DNA of 64,000 nt from Clostridiales bacterium (GTDB lineage: Bacteria > Bacillota > Dethiobacteria > Dethiobacterales > Dethiobacteraceae), in NCBI GenBank assembly GCA_018335855.1, contig JAGXRM010000018.1:22387-86386 (forward strand), in the 5' to 3' direction. The notes under the pieces are model-generated. The model was not told the DNA's origin. It did no database searches and saw nothing but the letters and a program-made list of their open reading frames with translations. The translations under genes were made by a program, and so were the position numbers. Shown piece by piece: positions 12,032 to 21,048 of this stretch (positions are counted from its first letter, which is position 1; the number at the start of each line of letters is the position of its first letter).

Positions 12032-12305
12032 ATGCTAACCCCCATTTCTATTGAGACAATTAATTAGCTGCATATATATTTTAATATAGTCACGATATAA
12101 TGTACATAGTCATCCCGCAAACGTTAGGGTCAAAATTAACTGCTACTATATTGGAAAGCCTTATGAGGAGTCTAACAATTTGCTATTTTGCGGATGAGGA
12201 AAGGGCATAATGAATTGACAGTGTTTATTATTATATTAGCGTTTATAGAAAAAATTGGGTATAAAAGATAAAAGGCAAAAGAGGAAAAGGAGAAAATGAG
12301 ATACG

Positions 12306-13781
12306 ATGACAAAGGGAAAAGCAATAATTGAAACAGGATGGAACTTTGACAACAGTTATGCCCGTCTGCCGAAATCATTTTTTACCAGCCTTAACCCAGT
12401 CACTGTACGCTCACCGAAGTTGATTATTCTCAATTATTCGTTGGCAACATTCCTGGGGTTGAATGTCCAGGCACTGCAAAGCAAAGATGGTGTAGCGGTG
12501 CTTGCTGGCAACCAGATTCCTGAGGGTGCTTTGCCGCTTGCGCAAGCTTATGCAGGGCATCAGTTTGGTCATTTTACGATGTTGGGGGACGGCCGGGCGG
12601 TGCTACTTGGCGAGCAGATCACGCCAGTAGGTGAACGGTTTGATATTCAACTCAAGGGTTCAGGACAAACACCATATTCCCGTCGGGGAGATGGTCGGGC
12701 GACACTTGGACCGATGCTACGCGAATATATTATCAGCGAAGCAATGCATGCACTTGGTATTGCGACCACCCGCAGCCTGGCGGTGGTGACAACCGGTGAG
12801 TCAGTTATCCGCGAAACCAATCTGCCTGGAGCAATTCTGACCCGTGTAGCTGCCAGTCATTTGCGCGTCGGTACCTTTCAATATGTTGCAAAATGGGGAA
12901 CAATTGAGGAAATAAGGATTTTGGCGGACTATACATTACAGCGACATTTTCCAGAAGTTGACGCTACCCTGAACCGCTATCTAGCGCTCCTTCAGGAAGT
13001 AATCAAGCGTCAGGCCGGGTTGATAGCCAAATGGCAGCTGGTTGGTTTTATTCACGGGGTCATGAACACCGACAACATGGCCCTTAGCGGAGAAACTATT
13101 GATTATGGTCCTTGCGCCTTCATGGATGCCTATGATCCGGCAACGGTATTCAGTTCCATTGACGCTCAAGGGCGCTATGCATATGGTAATCAGCCGAGTA
13201 TTGCCGGGTGGAATTTGGCGCGATTTGCCGAAACCCTTTTACCGCTGCTGCATGAGGATGAGGCGCAGGCTGTCAAGCTGGCCCAGGATGCGATTTCAGA
13301 ATTTCCTGAGTTGTACCACCGTAACTGGCTCGCGGGAATGAGAGCGAAACTAGGAATCTTTAATGAAGAGGTACAGGATGAATCTCTAATTGACGGACTG
13401 CTCAGGATGATGGAGGAAGGTCATGCGGACTATACGAATACCTTCCGGGCATTAACGTTTGAAACGCCGGAGGATACGACCCTGTTTGGCACCACAGAGT
13501 TTACTCAGTGGCATGAGCTGTGGCAGGCGAGACTAGGTAGGCAGCAGGAACCGAAAGCATCCTCGTACCAGTTGATGCGGAACTCCAATCCTGCGATAAT
13601 CCCTCGCAACCACCGGGTAGAAACAGCACTAGAGGCCGCAGTGGAGCAAGGGGACTACAGCGTAATGGAGCAACTTCTTCATGTTCTTTCAAGCCCCTAC
13701 ACGCACTCCCCCGAACAGGCTGATTACTGCGCACTGCCTGCGCCATCAACACGTCCTTACCGAACCTTTTGCGGAACCTGA
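12306..13781 (+). CDS. selO: Protein adenylyltransferase SelO (YdiU/UPF0061)
   Basis: A 491 aa pseudokinase-fold enzyme that transfers AMP to protein hydroxyl groups, linked in other bacteria to redox stress. Motifs include [37 protein letters not shown] (nucleotide site), [22 protein letters not shown] (the catalytic Asn/Asp and metal ligands) and the usual C-terminal TFCGT with its terminal cysteine. Length is normal. The ATG at 12306 lies 13 nt after AAAGGAG, a little far but the best option. Neighbours purL and a receiver protein do not suggest an operon. Confidence 0.95.
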   Translation: MTKGKAIIETGWNFDNSYARLPKSFFTSLNPVTVRSPKLIILNYSLATFLGLNVQALQSKDGVAVLAGNQIPEGALPLAQAYAGHQFGHFTMLGDGRAVLLGEQITPVGERFDIQLKGSGQTPYSRRGDGRATLGPMLREYIISEAMHALGIATTRSLAVVTTGESVIRETNLPGAILTRVAASHLRVGTFQYVAKWGTIEEIRILADYTLQRHFPEVDATLNRYLALLQEVIKRQAGLIAKWQLVGFIHGVMNTDNMALSGETIDYGPCAFMDAYDPATVFSSIDAQGRYAYGNQPSIAGWNLARFAETLLPLLHEDEAQAVKLAQDAISEFPELYHRNWLAGMRAKLGIFNEEVQDESLIDGLLRMMEEGHADYTNTFRALTFETPEDTTLFGTTEFTQWHELWQARLGRQQEPKASSYQLMRNSNPAIIPRNHRVETALEAAVEQGDYSVMEQLLHVLSSPYTHSPEQADYCALPAPSTRPYRTFCGT

Positions 13782-14030
13782 TCTATACGCCTCATAAAGG
13801 ATTCGTAGTGCAACTAAAAAAATGAAGTGGGTATGAGGGTGCAGCAAGAAGAAGATGACCTGATAAAATTAAGCATAAAGTTTCAATTTGTGCCTATTTT
13901 TTAGTAAAATATGCTATCTATCAAAAGGATTTTACATAGATACAAAGAAATAGAGCTAAATGAGAGAACAGGGCTCCTGATTTTGTGAGGATGTTCGATT
14001 AATAGCCCCTCTGGGTCTCTAGCAGAAGAA

Positions 14031-14918
14031 ATGGGGTGTTTAGCAGTGAGTAAAGGAAGATTTTTAGTCGTAGACGATTCAATGTTAATGCGTACTCATA
14101 TTCGAGGCATTGTTAACAGACATTTTGATGCTGAAGTAATAGAGCTTCAAAACGGAAGTGAACTCTTCAGCTATCTGGAGAACTCAGATATTAACGGTAT
14201 TGCCCTTATTTTGCTCGATATTAACTTGCCTGATATCAATGGGATGGAAATTGCGAAAAAACTCCAGTTTAGTGATAAATATAGACCGGTCCCCATAATA
14301 ATCATTAGTGGTAGCATCAGTCAGGATACCGTATTACTTTCTCTGAAAGTTGGCGTCAAGGATGTGATAGTTAAACCAATTAATGAAGATGATTTTATTA
14401 ACCGGATCATGAAATTTATTGATGTTAGCAAAGCACCAAAAAAAATCTGCCGTGAAGAGAAAAAAGCTATTCATGACTTCTTTGATGTTATCAGGATAGA
14501 GATGAAAAAAGCGGACCGCGGCAAGTATCCGTTAACAATATTATTAATGGGGTTTGTAAGGGGGAACACATTGGATTCACCTTTCACAGGTTTAGATTGT
14601 CGGGAAAACCTGGAATTGGGCTCTCGATTTTGTGCTTGTTTAAAAGATAGCTTGCGGGAAACCGATTCCATAATTGGCCTTTCGTCACTGGATTACCTGG
14701 CTATTCTCCCATTTACAGGTGAAGACGGGATTAACACAGTAAAGAACAAATTAAGACAGGCATCCTCTGACGCAGAAATCAAACATTTGTCGCTAATAGT
14801 CTCTTCTGTTACATACTCTCAGCAGGATGAATCAGCAGACGTATTGATAAACAGTTTAGAACGGAAATATAAAAGCTTGCTAGTAGTAAAAACCTTAAAT
14901 TTACTTTCGGAACAATAA
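14031..14918 (+). CDS. Response regulator with degenerate GGDEF-like output domain
   Basis: A 295 aa protein. Residues about 10-125 are a CheY-like receiver: the acidic pair in LVVDDS, phosphoacceptor Asp in LILLDINLPD (about residue 63), and Lys in VKPINEDDF. The C-terminal half (about 150-295) has LRETDSIIGLSSLDYLAILP, which aligns by eye with the LRxxDxxxRxGGDEFxxLLP segment of diguanylate cyclases but has lost GGDEF, so cyclase activity is unlikely. GTG 14046 may be the true start, since GGGGTG precedes it; ATG 14031 has only a weak site. No cognate kinase is adjacent. Confidence 0.8.
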   Translation: MGCLAVSKGRFLVVDDSMLMRTHIRGIVNRHFDAEVIELQNGSELFSYLENSDINGIALILLDINLPDINGMEIAKKLQFSDKYRPVPIIIISGSISQDTVLLSLKVGVKDVIVKPINEDDFINRIMKFIDVSKAPKKICREEKKAIHDFFDVIRIEMKKADRGKYPLTILLMGFVRGNTLDSPFTGLDCRENLELGSRFCACLKDSLRETDSIIGLSSLDYLAILPFTGEDGINTVKNKLRQASSDAEIKHLSLIVSSVTYSQQDESADVLINSLERKYKSLLVVKTLNLLSEQ

Positions 14919-14966
14919 TGTTACTACGGACAAAGGGTAATAAGAAGAATATAGATTATGATGGCT

Positions 14967-14993
14967 TCCCCTCCCAAGGGGATTATTTTTTTT
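14967..14993 (+). terminator. Intrinsic terminator after the response regulator
   Basis: Stem TCCCCT/AGGGGA (14967-14972 with 14977-14982), loop CCCA, followed by a run rich in T to 14993. Confidence 0.85.
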
Positions 14994-15146
14994 GCAAGCG
15001 TTGTTCTTACTGGGATTCTATATGATTACGTTCAGGGATTTATAGAGAGTGTATTAAGCATAAATGCGAAAAGCAGATTATTTAAGGATAAAATTTAAGC
15101 TGATTGGAATAATGAAAATGATTTAATAAAGAAAGGAGATTTCTAT

Positions 15147-16412
15147 ATGTTTAACCCTTTTGAGGAAAAACCAATGCTACTTGGCGATGCCATTATGGAT
15201 TGGGAAACAGTCTACCCAAAGCCTTACTCTAAAGAAGATGTGGATCCTTACACAAAAACGCGCATTATCCTGATGAATGGAATTGAAGCGGAAGCGGCGA
15301 TGTTCTCCCACCAATTTCACCGTAACTGCAATAATAATGAGTTGCGGCGCGATTTAGCGATGTCTCGCCGTATTGAGCAGTTACAGCAGAAACATATCAA
15401 TTGGCTTAAACCCATTGGTGAAACTCCACTTGAAACGACAATCGGATATGAACATGTCGCGGTTGATCTAACGGCTTGGCTTGCCCAGAATGAGCCGGAT
15501 CCATATGTAAAGCAAACTCTGGATTTTGCTCTTCTGGAGGATTTTGACCATTTATACCGGTACTCTAATTTGTTGGACCTGGATAAAAATATTCCCGCAC
15601 AGAACTTAGTAAAGAGCTATGTTGAAATAACTCCAGGACGCCCAACCATTGCTGAGCACCGTCATCCTAATGACACGGTCAGAGGGTATATTGATTTTAA
15701 GAAAGCAGATATTCGTACCATGCTAAACATTTTAATTATTACAGCCGGTGAACAGCAAACCATGAATTTCTATAACAATATTGGCAACACTTACTACAAT
15801 GACCTGGGACGCCAGCTTTATCTGGAAATAGCTATGATTGAAGAAGAACATGTCAGCCAATATGGATCTTTGATTGACCCGAATGCGACTTGGCTTGAAA
15901 ACCTGTTGCTTCACGAGTACACGGAGTGTTACCTCTATTACTCCTTCTATCAGGATGAGTTGGACCCGCATGTAAAATCTATTTGGGAAATGCACCTGCA
16001 TCAGGAAATTGCTCATCTGCACAGAGCAGCTACCCTCCTGGCCCAATATGAGAACAAACAGTGGGAACAGGTTATTCCTGGCGGAACATTCCCCAAGCTG
16101 CTTAAGTTCCAAGATACACGTGATTATGTGCGCAAAATCCTCGCTGAGCAGATAGAGCTTACCGCTGATAAAGAAGATTTAAAAAATGTCAATGATCTGC
16201 CAGAGAATCATACTTTTTTCTGGTATCAAGACAAGGTTAATCATGACATAAACGTGGTTGCGAGCCATATGGTAATTGACCAGCGCCAGAAGATGAAGGG
16301 TGAAGACTACCGATCAGAGGTAAAACCACATCCGGTAGAACCCCTGAGAAATCGAATAAGTGATAATGTAACAATTGCAAGAACAAAGCAAAAGCAATTC
16401 GCTAACGTTTAA
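15147..16412 (+). CDS. Ferritin-like di-iron domain protein, function unknown
   Basis: A 421 aa soluble protein with repeated helices carrying carboxylate/His motifs of the ferritin-like superfamily: EAEAAMFSHQFHR (about residue 47), LLEDFDHLYRY (about 130), EIAMIEEEHVSQYG (about 229), EYTECYLYYSF (about 256) and EMHLHQEIAHLHRA (about 280). The two sets suggest two metal-site bundles. Family members are annotated only as ferritin-like; oxidase or metal-storage roles are possible. The start is supported by AAAGGAG 8 nt upstream, and the gene stands alone between two terminators. Superfamily call is fair; no specific reaction is claimed. Confidence 0.75.
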   Translation: MFNPFEEKPMLLGDAIMDWETVYPKPYSKEDVDPYTKTRIILMNGIEAEAAMFSHQFHRNCNNNELRRDLAMSRRIEQLQQKHINWLKPIGETPLETTIGYEHVAVDLTAWLAQNEPDPYVKQTLDFALLEDFDHLYRYSNLLDLDKNIPAQNLVKSYVEITPGRPTIAEHRHPNDTVRGYIDFKKADIRTMLNILIITAGEQQTMNFYNNIGNTYYNDLGRQLYLEIAMIEEEHVSQYGSLIDPNATWLENLLLHEYTECYLYYSFYQDELDPHVKSIWEMHLHQEIAHLHRAATLLAQYENKQWEQVIPGGTFPKLLKFQDTRDYVRKILAEQIELTADKEDLKNVNDLPENHTFFWYQDKVNHDINVVASHMVIDQRQKMKGEDYRSEVKPHPVEPLRNRISDNVTIARTKQKQFANV

Positions 16413-16434
16413 GATAATTTAGTATTGTATCAAA

Positions 16435-16480
16435 AACAGGTGGTTAAAGCTGAAAGCTGCTTAACCACCTGTTTGCATTT
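16435..16480 (+). terminator. Intrinsic terminator after the ferritin-like gene
   Basis: A 14 bp stem (16435-16448 with 16462-16475) followed by TTTGCATTTT. Its stem core CAGGTGGTTAA resembles the 8177-8210 hairpin core GAGGTGGTTG. Confidence 0.85.
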
Positions 16481-16600
16481 TCCGCTATGCCGCAACCATA
16501 AGGTTCACTTAGAAATTCGAAGTTTTTATCTGGTTTTATGGGGACATTATACCCCAGGAATTTAATCAAAATCACCAAATCACCTTGTTTCCGTGCAAAC

Positions 16601-16621
16601 TTGGCACATCTATGATACAAT
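16601..16621 (+). promoter_or_regulatory. Extended -10 promoter of the ABC-F gene
   Basis: TTGGCACATC at 16601 leads into TGATACAAT (16613-16621), an extended -10 (TGnTACAAT) about 40 nt before the start codon. The same block recurs at 20922-20942 with 18 of 20 bases identical. Confidence 0.5.
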
Positions 16622-16661
16622 GATGGATGTGTGAATTTTAATTAAAAAAAGGCGGGACAAT

Positions 16662-18251
16662 GTGATAACTGTAAGTAATATAGGACTGCAATATGGAGAG
16701 CGTAAGCTCTTCGACGATGTGAACCTAAAATTTACTCCTGGCAATTGCTATGGAGTAATTGGCGCAAATGGAGCTGGGAAAAGTACATTTCTGAAGATAC
16801 TCGCAGGCGAAATTGAGCCGGATACCGGTGAAGTGGTGATTGCGCGCGGTATGCGGATGTCTATTTTGAAACAAGACCATTATCAATACGATCAGTCTGT
16901 CGTGCTTGATACTGTGATCATGGGCAACCAACGTCTGCATGATATCATTAAAGAGAAAGAGGAGCTTTATAGCAAGGCTGATTTTAGTGATGAAGATGGT
17001 ATGAAAGTGGGCGATTTGGAACAAGAGTTCAATGAGATGAATGGTTGGGAAGCCGAATCAGAAGCTTCTGCCATGCTACAGGGGTTAGGAATTGGGACGG
17101 AACTTCACGATAAACTAATGTCTGAACTGCAAGGGGCAGAGAAGGTAAAGGTGCTTCTGGCACAGGCTCTCTTTGGTAACCCTGGCATCCTTATTCTAGA
17201 CGAGCCTACCAACCATTTGGATGTGCAATCCATCACCTGGCTGGAAGAATTTTTAATTGCTTTCGATGGCATTGTTATCGTTGTGACGCACGACCGGCAT
17301 TTTGTAAATAAAATTTGTACTCATATGGCTGATGTGGACTTTGGTAAGATTAAGCTCTATGTGGGCAACTATGATTTCTGGTATGAATCCAGTCAATTGG
17401 CTCTACAGATGTTACGAGATCAGAACAAGAAAAAAGAAGAAAAAGTAAAACAGCTCCAAGAGTTTATTACTCGCTTTAGTGCCAATGCTTCCAAGTCCAA
17501 GCAGGCTACGTCCCGCAAAAAAATGCTAGAAAAAATAAATGTAGATGATATCGAACCATCCAATCGTAAATATCCTTACGTAGGTTTTAAGCCTGACAGA
17601 GAAGTTGGTAACGATATTCTTACAGTCGTTGATTTATGTAAAACCATTGACGGAGAAAAAGTTCTCGATAAAGTAAACTTTACCGTGTCCAAAGGGGATA
17701 AAATCGCTTTTGTTGGCAGTAATGAGAATGCATACACAACCCTCCTCAAGATTTTAAGTGGTGAGATAGAGCCAGATAGTGGCCACTACAAATGGGGTGT
17801 TACTATCACCAAGGCTTATTTCCCCAAAGATAGCTCCCCTTATTTTCAGAATCAGGAATTGAACCTGGTCGACTGGCTGCGACAGTACTCATCGGACAAA
17901 GCTGACTCATACGTCAGAGGATTCTTAGGGAAAATGCTCTTTTCCGGAGAAGAAGCCCTCAAGCCGCTCAAAGTACTTTCCGGCGGCGAGCGGGTGCGCT
18001 GCATGCTGGCTAAAGTTATGCTTTGCCATGCCAATGTACTGCTCCTGGACCAACCCACTAACCATTTGGATTTAGAATCGATTACTGCCTTAAATAATGG
18101 TTTGCGTGATTACAGCAGTAATGTACTTTTTACCTCCCATGATCGTCAGTTAGTGCAAACAATTGCCAATCGGATTATCGAACTTACACCAAACAATATG
18201 ATAGATGTACGTTTAACCTATGATGAATATTTAGAAAGCATTGCAAGCTAG
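16662..18251 (+). CDS. ABC-F family ATPase, YkpA/YbiT subgroup
   Basis: A 529 aa cytosolic protein with two ABC domains and no membrane segments. The first domain has GANGAGKST (about residue 36), a degenerate signature SELQGAEK and LILDEPTNHLD; a charged linker with SKSKQATSRKKMLEKI (about 272-290) follows. In the second, Walker A is degenerate (GSNENAYTTL), as is usual in this subgroup, the signature LSGGERVR is intact, but Walker B reads LLLDQPTNHLD with Gln in place of the catalytic Glu. ABC-F proteins act on ribosomes in translation or antibiotic protection. Start is GTG 16662 with GGCGGGA upstream. A subgroup role is not firmly known. Confidence 0.92.
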   Translation: MITVSNIGLQYGERKLFDDVNLKFTPGNCYGVIGANGAGKSTFLKILAGEIEPDTGEVVIARGMRMSILKQDHYQYDQSVVLDTVIMGNQRLHDIIKEKEELYSKADFSDEDGMKVGDLEQEFNEMNGWEAESEASAMLQGLGIGTELHDKLMSELQGAEKVKVLLAQALFGNPGILILDEPTNHLDVQSITWLEEFLIAFDGIVIVVTHDRHFVNKICTHMADVDFGKIKLYVGNYDFWYESSQLALQMLRDQNKKKEEKVKQLQEFITRFSANASKSKQATSRKKMLEKINVDDIEPSNRKYPYVGFKPDREVGNDILTVVDLCKTIDGEKVLDKVNFTVSKGDKIAFVGSNENAYTTLLKILSGEIEPDSGHYKWGVTITKAYFPKDSSPYFQNQELNLVDWLRQYSSDKADSYVRGFLGKMLFSGEEALKPLKVLSGGERVRCMLAKVMLCHANVLLLDQPTNHLDLESITALNNGLRDYSSNVLFTSHDRQLVQTIANRIIELTPNNMIDVRLTYDEYLESIAS

Positions 18252-18283
18252 GACTACGCTCACCGTAACAGAGGATTAAAAAC

Positions 18284-18327
18284 AAAGCTGTGTTACGTGT
18301 TTATACCGTAACGCAGCTTTTTTATTT
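18284..18327 (+). terminator. Intrinsic terminator after the ABC-F gene
   Basis: Stem 18284-18297 with 18307-18320 (14 bp, one G-U) followed by TTTTATTTTTA. Confidence 0.9.
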
Positions 18328-18387
18328 TTAGCTTAATCAGGCATACTAATTATTAAATCTAATAAAAGAAGAAAGAGGTAGCCCAAG

Positions 18388-19773
18388 ATGCCAACTGACT
18401 TTCTGTCATTAGGAATCAGAACTGAATTAAATGAAATCTTAAAAGATTTAGGCGTCAGGACTCCCACTCCTGTGCAAGTACAGGCAATCCCTGTTTTACT
18501 CTCGGGCAAGGATGTTGTGGCACAAGCCCAAACAGGCACAGGGAAGACGTTTGCCTTTTTACTGCCAATACTTGAAAGAGTAAACGGAAACAAACCCAAT
18601 ATACAGGCGTTAATCATTACTCCCACAAGGGAACTGGCTTTACAAATTACTACGGAAGTAAACAAACTGGCCTTTAAGGTCAATGCTAATGTACTGGCTA
18701 CGTACGGCGGTCAGGATGTGGATCGACAAGTCAAGAAATTAAAGGGTTCAATTCATATCGTAGTTGGGACACCTGGACGAATTCTGGATCTTATCCGGAG
18801 ACGAACCTTAAATCTTTCCGAGTTGAAAATGTTAGTTCTTGATGAAGCTGATCAAATGCTGCATATGGGTTTTTTGCCAGATGTTGAGCAAATAATTAAA
18901 CAGACATCTCCAAAACGCCAAACCATGCTCTTTTCTGCAACGATACCGTCAAGCATACGTAGTCTGGCAAGACGCTACATGAAAAACCCTGTGGATATTC
19001 AAACAGAGAGTAAAAGAATCACATTAGATGAGATTAAACAAGTGGTTATAGCTACTACGGATAGGACAAAGCAAGATACATTATTTAAACTACTTGATGA
19101 TTTTAGGCCATACTTGGCACTGATATTCTGCCGAACCAAAAGAAGGACTGCTTCACTGAATAAAGCCTTGCTTGAGCACGGATACTTATCTGATGAACTA
19201 CATGGCGATTTATCTCAAGCGAAACGAGAGCAGGTTATGAAACGCTTTCGGGAAGCAAAATTGCAAATACTTGTGGCAACCGACGTGGCAGCAAGAGGCT
19301 TAGATGTGGAAGGTATTACCCATGTGTTCAATTATGACACCCCTCAGGACGTAGAAAGTTACATACACCGTATTGGCAGGACCGGACGAGCCGGAGAAAA
19401 AGGGCTGGCGATTACCTTAGCAACACAATATGACGGCGCATCAATAAAATTAATTGAAAAAGGTATTGGCATGTCTATTGAAACAAAAGGAACGCTTGCC
19501 AGTGAAAAGTATGCAAAAACAAACAAACCAAAAGTACAAGGCTATAAAGGGCAACAAGATAAAGCTAAACAAACAGACCCGAGTAAACGTCGTAGAAAGC
19601 AACCAGACAGTCAAGGAGAAAAGCCGGCAAAAGAACAACGAAGAAGCCAACTCAGTAAGCCAGATAGTTATAAAAAAAGCAATCAACAACCTAAAAAACA
19701 AGATCAATCTGATAATCGAAGAAGTAACAGAGACCCAAGAAAGAGCAACCAAGCTCAAAATCGCAAACTCTGA
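18388..19773 (+). CDS. DEAD-box ATP-dependent RNA helicase
   Basis: A 461 aa helicase with the motifs in order: Q motif TPVQVQAIP, AQTGTGKT (Walker A, about residue 47), PTRELALQ, TPGRILDLI, VLDEADQML (about 150), FSATIPSS, then DVAARGLDVEGITHV and HRIGRTGRAG. The last 85 residues are a hydrophilic tail rich in Lys, Gln and Arg, typical of CshA/CshB/DeaD-type cold-shock helicases that remodel mRNA and ribosomal RNA. Ribosome site AAAGAGGTAG precedes ATG 18388. The tail-coding region overlaps another open frame that ends in a Phd-like antitoxin. Confidence 0.95.
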   Translation: MPTDFLSLGIRTELNEILKDLGVRTPTPVQVQAIPVLLSGKDVVAQAQTGTGKTFAFLLPILERVNGNKPNIQALIITPTRELALQITTEVNKLAFKVNANVLATYGGQDVDRQVKKLKGSIHIVVGTPGRILDLIRRRTLNLSELKMLVLDEADQMLHMGFLPDVEQIIKQTSPKRQTMLFSATIPSSIRSLARRYMKNPVDIQTESKRITLDEIKQVVIATTDRTKQDTLFKLLDDFRPYLALIFCRTKRRTASLNKALLEHGYLSDELHGDLSQAKREQVMKRFREAKLQILVATDVAARGLDVEGITHVFNYDTPQDVESYIHRIGRTGRAGEKGLAITLATQYDGASIKLIEKGIGMSIETKGTLASEKYAKTNKPKVQGYKGQQDKAKQTDPSKRRRKQPDSQGEKPAKEQRRSQLSKPDSYKKSNQQPKKQDQSDNRRSNRDPRKSNQAQNRKL

Positions 19774-19774
19774 A

Positions 19775-20017
19775 ATGATAAAAAATTATAAATCTTGCAG
19801 GGATAAGGCAGAAAGTTTCGGCAAGATATTTGTTTTAAAAAATAATCAACCGGATGCAGTACTGTTTTCGATTACCGAATATGAAAGACTTGCAGTGTTT
19901 ATTGAGTATCTGGAAAGTCTTGAGGTAAAAGATATTGCACAGTTTACTGAGTCTTTACCAAAAGAAGGAATTAGGAAAAATTACTCCATTGACCATTTAA
20001 GAAGTGATATAAAGTAA
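19775..20017 (+). CDS. Orphan Phd/YefM-like antitoxin
   Basis: The segment EMIKNYKSCRDKAESFG, then IFVLKNNQPDAVLFSITEYE, matches the N-terminal DNA-binding fold of Phd/YefM antitoxins, followed by a short helical tail. The ATG at 19775 starts 2 nt after the helicase stop, giving 80 aa, and lacks its own ribosome site, so coupling is likely. However, the same frame stays open upstream to ATG 19454 inside the helicase gene, and the residues just before the ATG (ATKLKIANSE) look like a natural antitoxin N-terminus. No toxin gene is visible within the next 270 bp. Could be a live regulator or a remnant. Confidence 0.65.
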   Translation: MIKNYKSCRDKAESFGKIFVLKNNQPDAVLFSITEYERLAVFIEYLESLEVKDIAQFTESLPKEGIRKNYSIDHLRSDIK

Positions 20018-20073
20018 ATCGCAGCAAGGATATGATTGTGTCATTTACATTTAAATAACTAATTAAAGCCTTG

Positions 20074-20115
20074 AGGGTAGAACGCTCATTTTAGCGGTAC
20101 TACCCTTTATTATAT
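20074..20115 (+). terminator. Intrinsic terminator after the antitoxin
   Basis: AGGGTAG (20074-20080) pairs with CTACCCT (20100-20106), with an inner CGCT/AGCG stem, followed by TTATTATAT. Confidence 0.7.
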
Positions 20116-20293
20116 AAACCAGATCCTTGTCAAAGATGATAAATCACACAAAGACTGCTAAGCAGATCTGGAGAATGTGGAGCAAATCAGTAGTAATTGC
20201 AAATCATTTACCGTAACTTTTCTGCCAAAAAACCTAAATAAAGAATCGCGATACGGTCTTCACAAAAATCAGTTAAAGGAAGGATGATAAATC

Positions 20294-20443
20294 ATGTTAG
20301 GGACAGTCGCAATAATTCTCGTAGTCTTATGGCTTCTTGGTATAGTTACTGCGAATACTATGGGGGGATTTATACATATCCTCATCGTAATTGCAATAGT
20401 TGTAGTTTTATTAAGAGTAATTAAGGGTGGTAGGATACTTTAG
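20294..20443 (+). CDS. Lmo0937-family small membrane protein
   Basis: A 49 aa protein with two hydrophobic helices: VAIILVVLWLLG near the N-terminus and IHILIVIAIVVVLLRVI near the C-terminus, separated by TMGGF. This is the layout of the Lmo0937 family of stress-associated small membrane proteins. AAAGGAAGG lies 10 nt before ATG 20294. A related but much shorter frame occurs at 34437. Confidence 0.85.
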   Translation: MLGTVAIILVVLWLLGIVTANTMGGFIHILIVIAIVVVLLRVIKGGRIL

Positions 20444-20514
20444 GGTATCAATATTATATTTAGCGAATCACTGTTAACGGATTTCACGAGAATAATTAGA
20501 TAGGAGAAACAACT

Positions 20515-20859
20515 ATGAGTATGTTCTACCTTGTATTGGCACTACTGTTCAGTATGTTTGTTGCTGCGGTAGCCATGACCAACGCTACAATTGTCACCGT
20601 GTATTATCTTTTTGGCCATGCACAGATCTCTCTAATTGTGCTGATTTTGGGCTCTGCCTGTGCGGGTGCCTTGGCCATGGGCTTCTTCGGTCTCTTTCGC
20701 AATATTCGAACCCATCTGAAATTTCGTGAGGCGCACCGCAACCAATTAGAGTTGCAGGGTCGCCTGGATTTTCTGGAGAAGGAGAAGATCAGGCTGGAAG
20801 CCGATTTAAGCAGGCAGCAACAGGAGCGTGAAGTAGCTGTAATAGAAGTATCAGAATAA
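20515..20859 (+). CDS. LapA (DUF1049) domain membrane protein
   Basis: A 114 aa protein with two membrane helices (about residues 4-24 and 36-60) and a cytoplasmic coiled coil (about 65-110), as in LapA-domain proteins. In proteobacteria LapA takes part in lipopolysaccharide assembly; in Gram-positives the role is unknown. The start follows TAGGAGAAACAACT. It sits between another small membrane protein and a huge glucan synthase, so an envelope role is plausible. Confidence 0.85.
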   Translation: MSMFYLVLALLFSMFVAAVAMTNATIVTVYYLFGHAQISLIVLILGSACAGALAMGFFGLFRNIRTHLKFREAHRNQLELQGRLDFLEKEKIRLEADLSRQQQEREVAVIEVSE

Positions 20860-20921
20860 TGCAGAATGGAGCGGGATTCATTGACTAAAAAAGGACAAAT
20901 AGAGAGGATTGAATTATTTAT

Positions 20922-20984
20922 TTGACACATGTATGATACAATATATTAATATGTAAATTTTTATGTGGGACTGCGTGATAACTG
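20922..20984 (+). promoter_or_regulatory. Copy of the ABC-F promoter and start region, upstream of the glucan synthase
   Basis: TTGACACATG at 20922 runs into TGATACAAT (20934-20942), matching 18 of 20 bases at 16601-16620. About 53 nt further, GTGATAACTG (20975-20984) is identical to the ABC-F start codon and next seven bases (16662-16671). The block may serve as the synthase promoter. Confidence 0.55.
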
Positions 20985-21048
20985 CCATTCTTATCTATGT
21001 TTATATCTCATCATTTTACCGCTATCATATTTTTAAGGAGATGCTAAA

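Noticed and set aside
12032..12305. Possible purine riboswitch upstream of purL
   Set aside because: No paired P1 with the conserved J2/3 core of purine aptamers was found; the same holds for the leader of the nucleoside importer at 46903-47025.
13782..14030. Possible riboswitch leader before the response regulator
   Set aside because: GGGCT/AGCCC pairing is present but no conserved core of a known class (for example cyclic-di-GMP) could be recognised.
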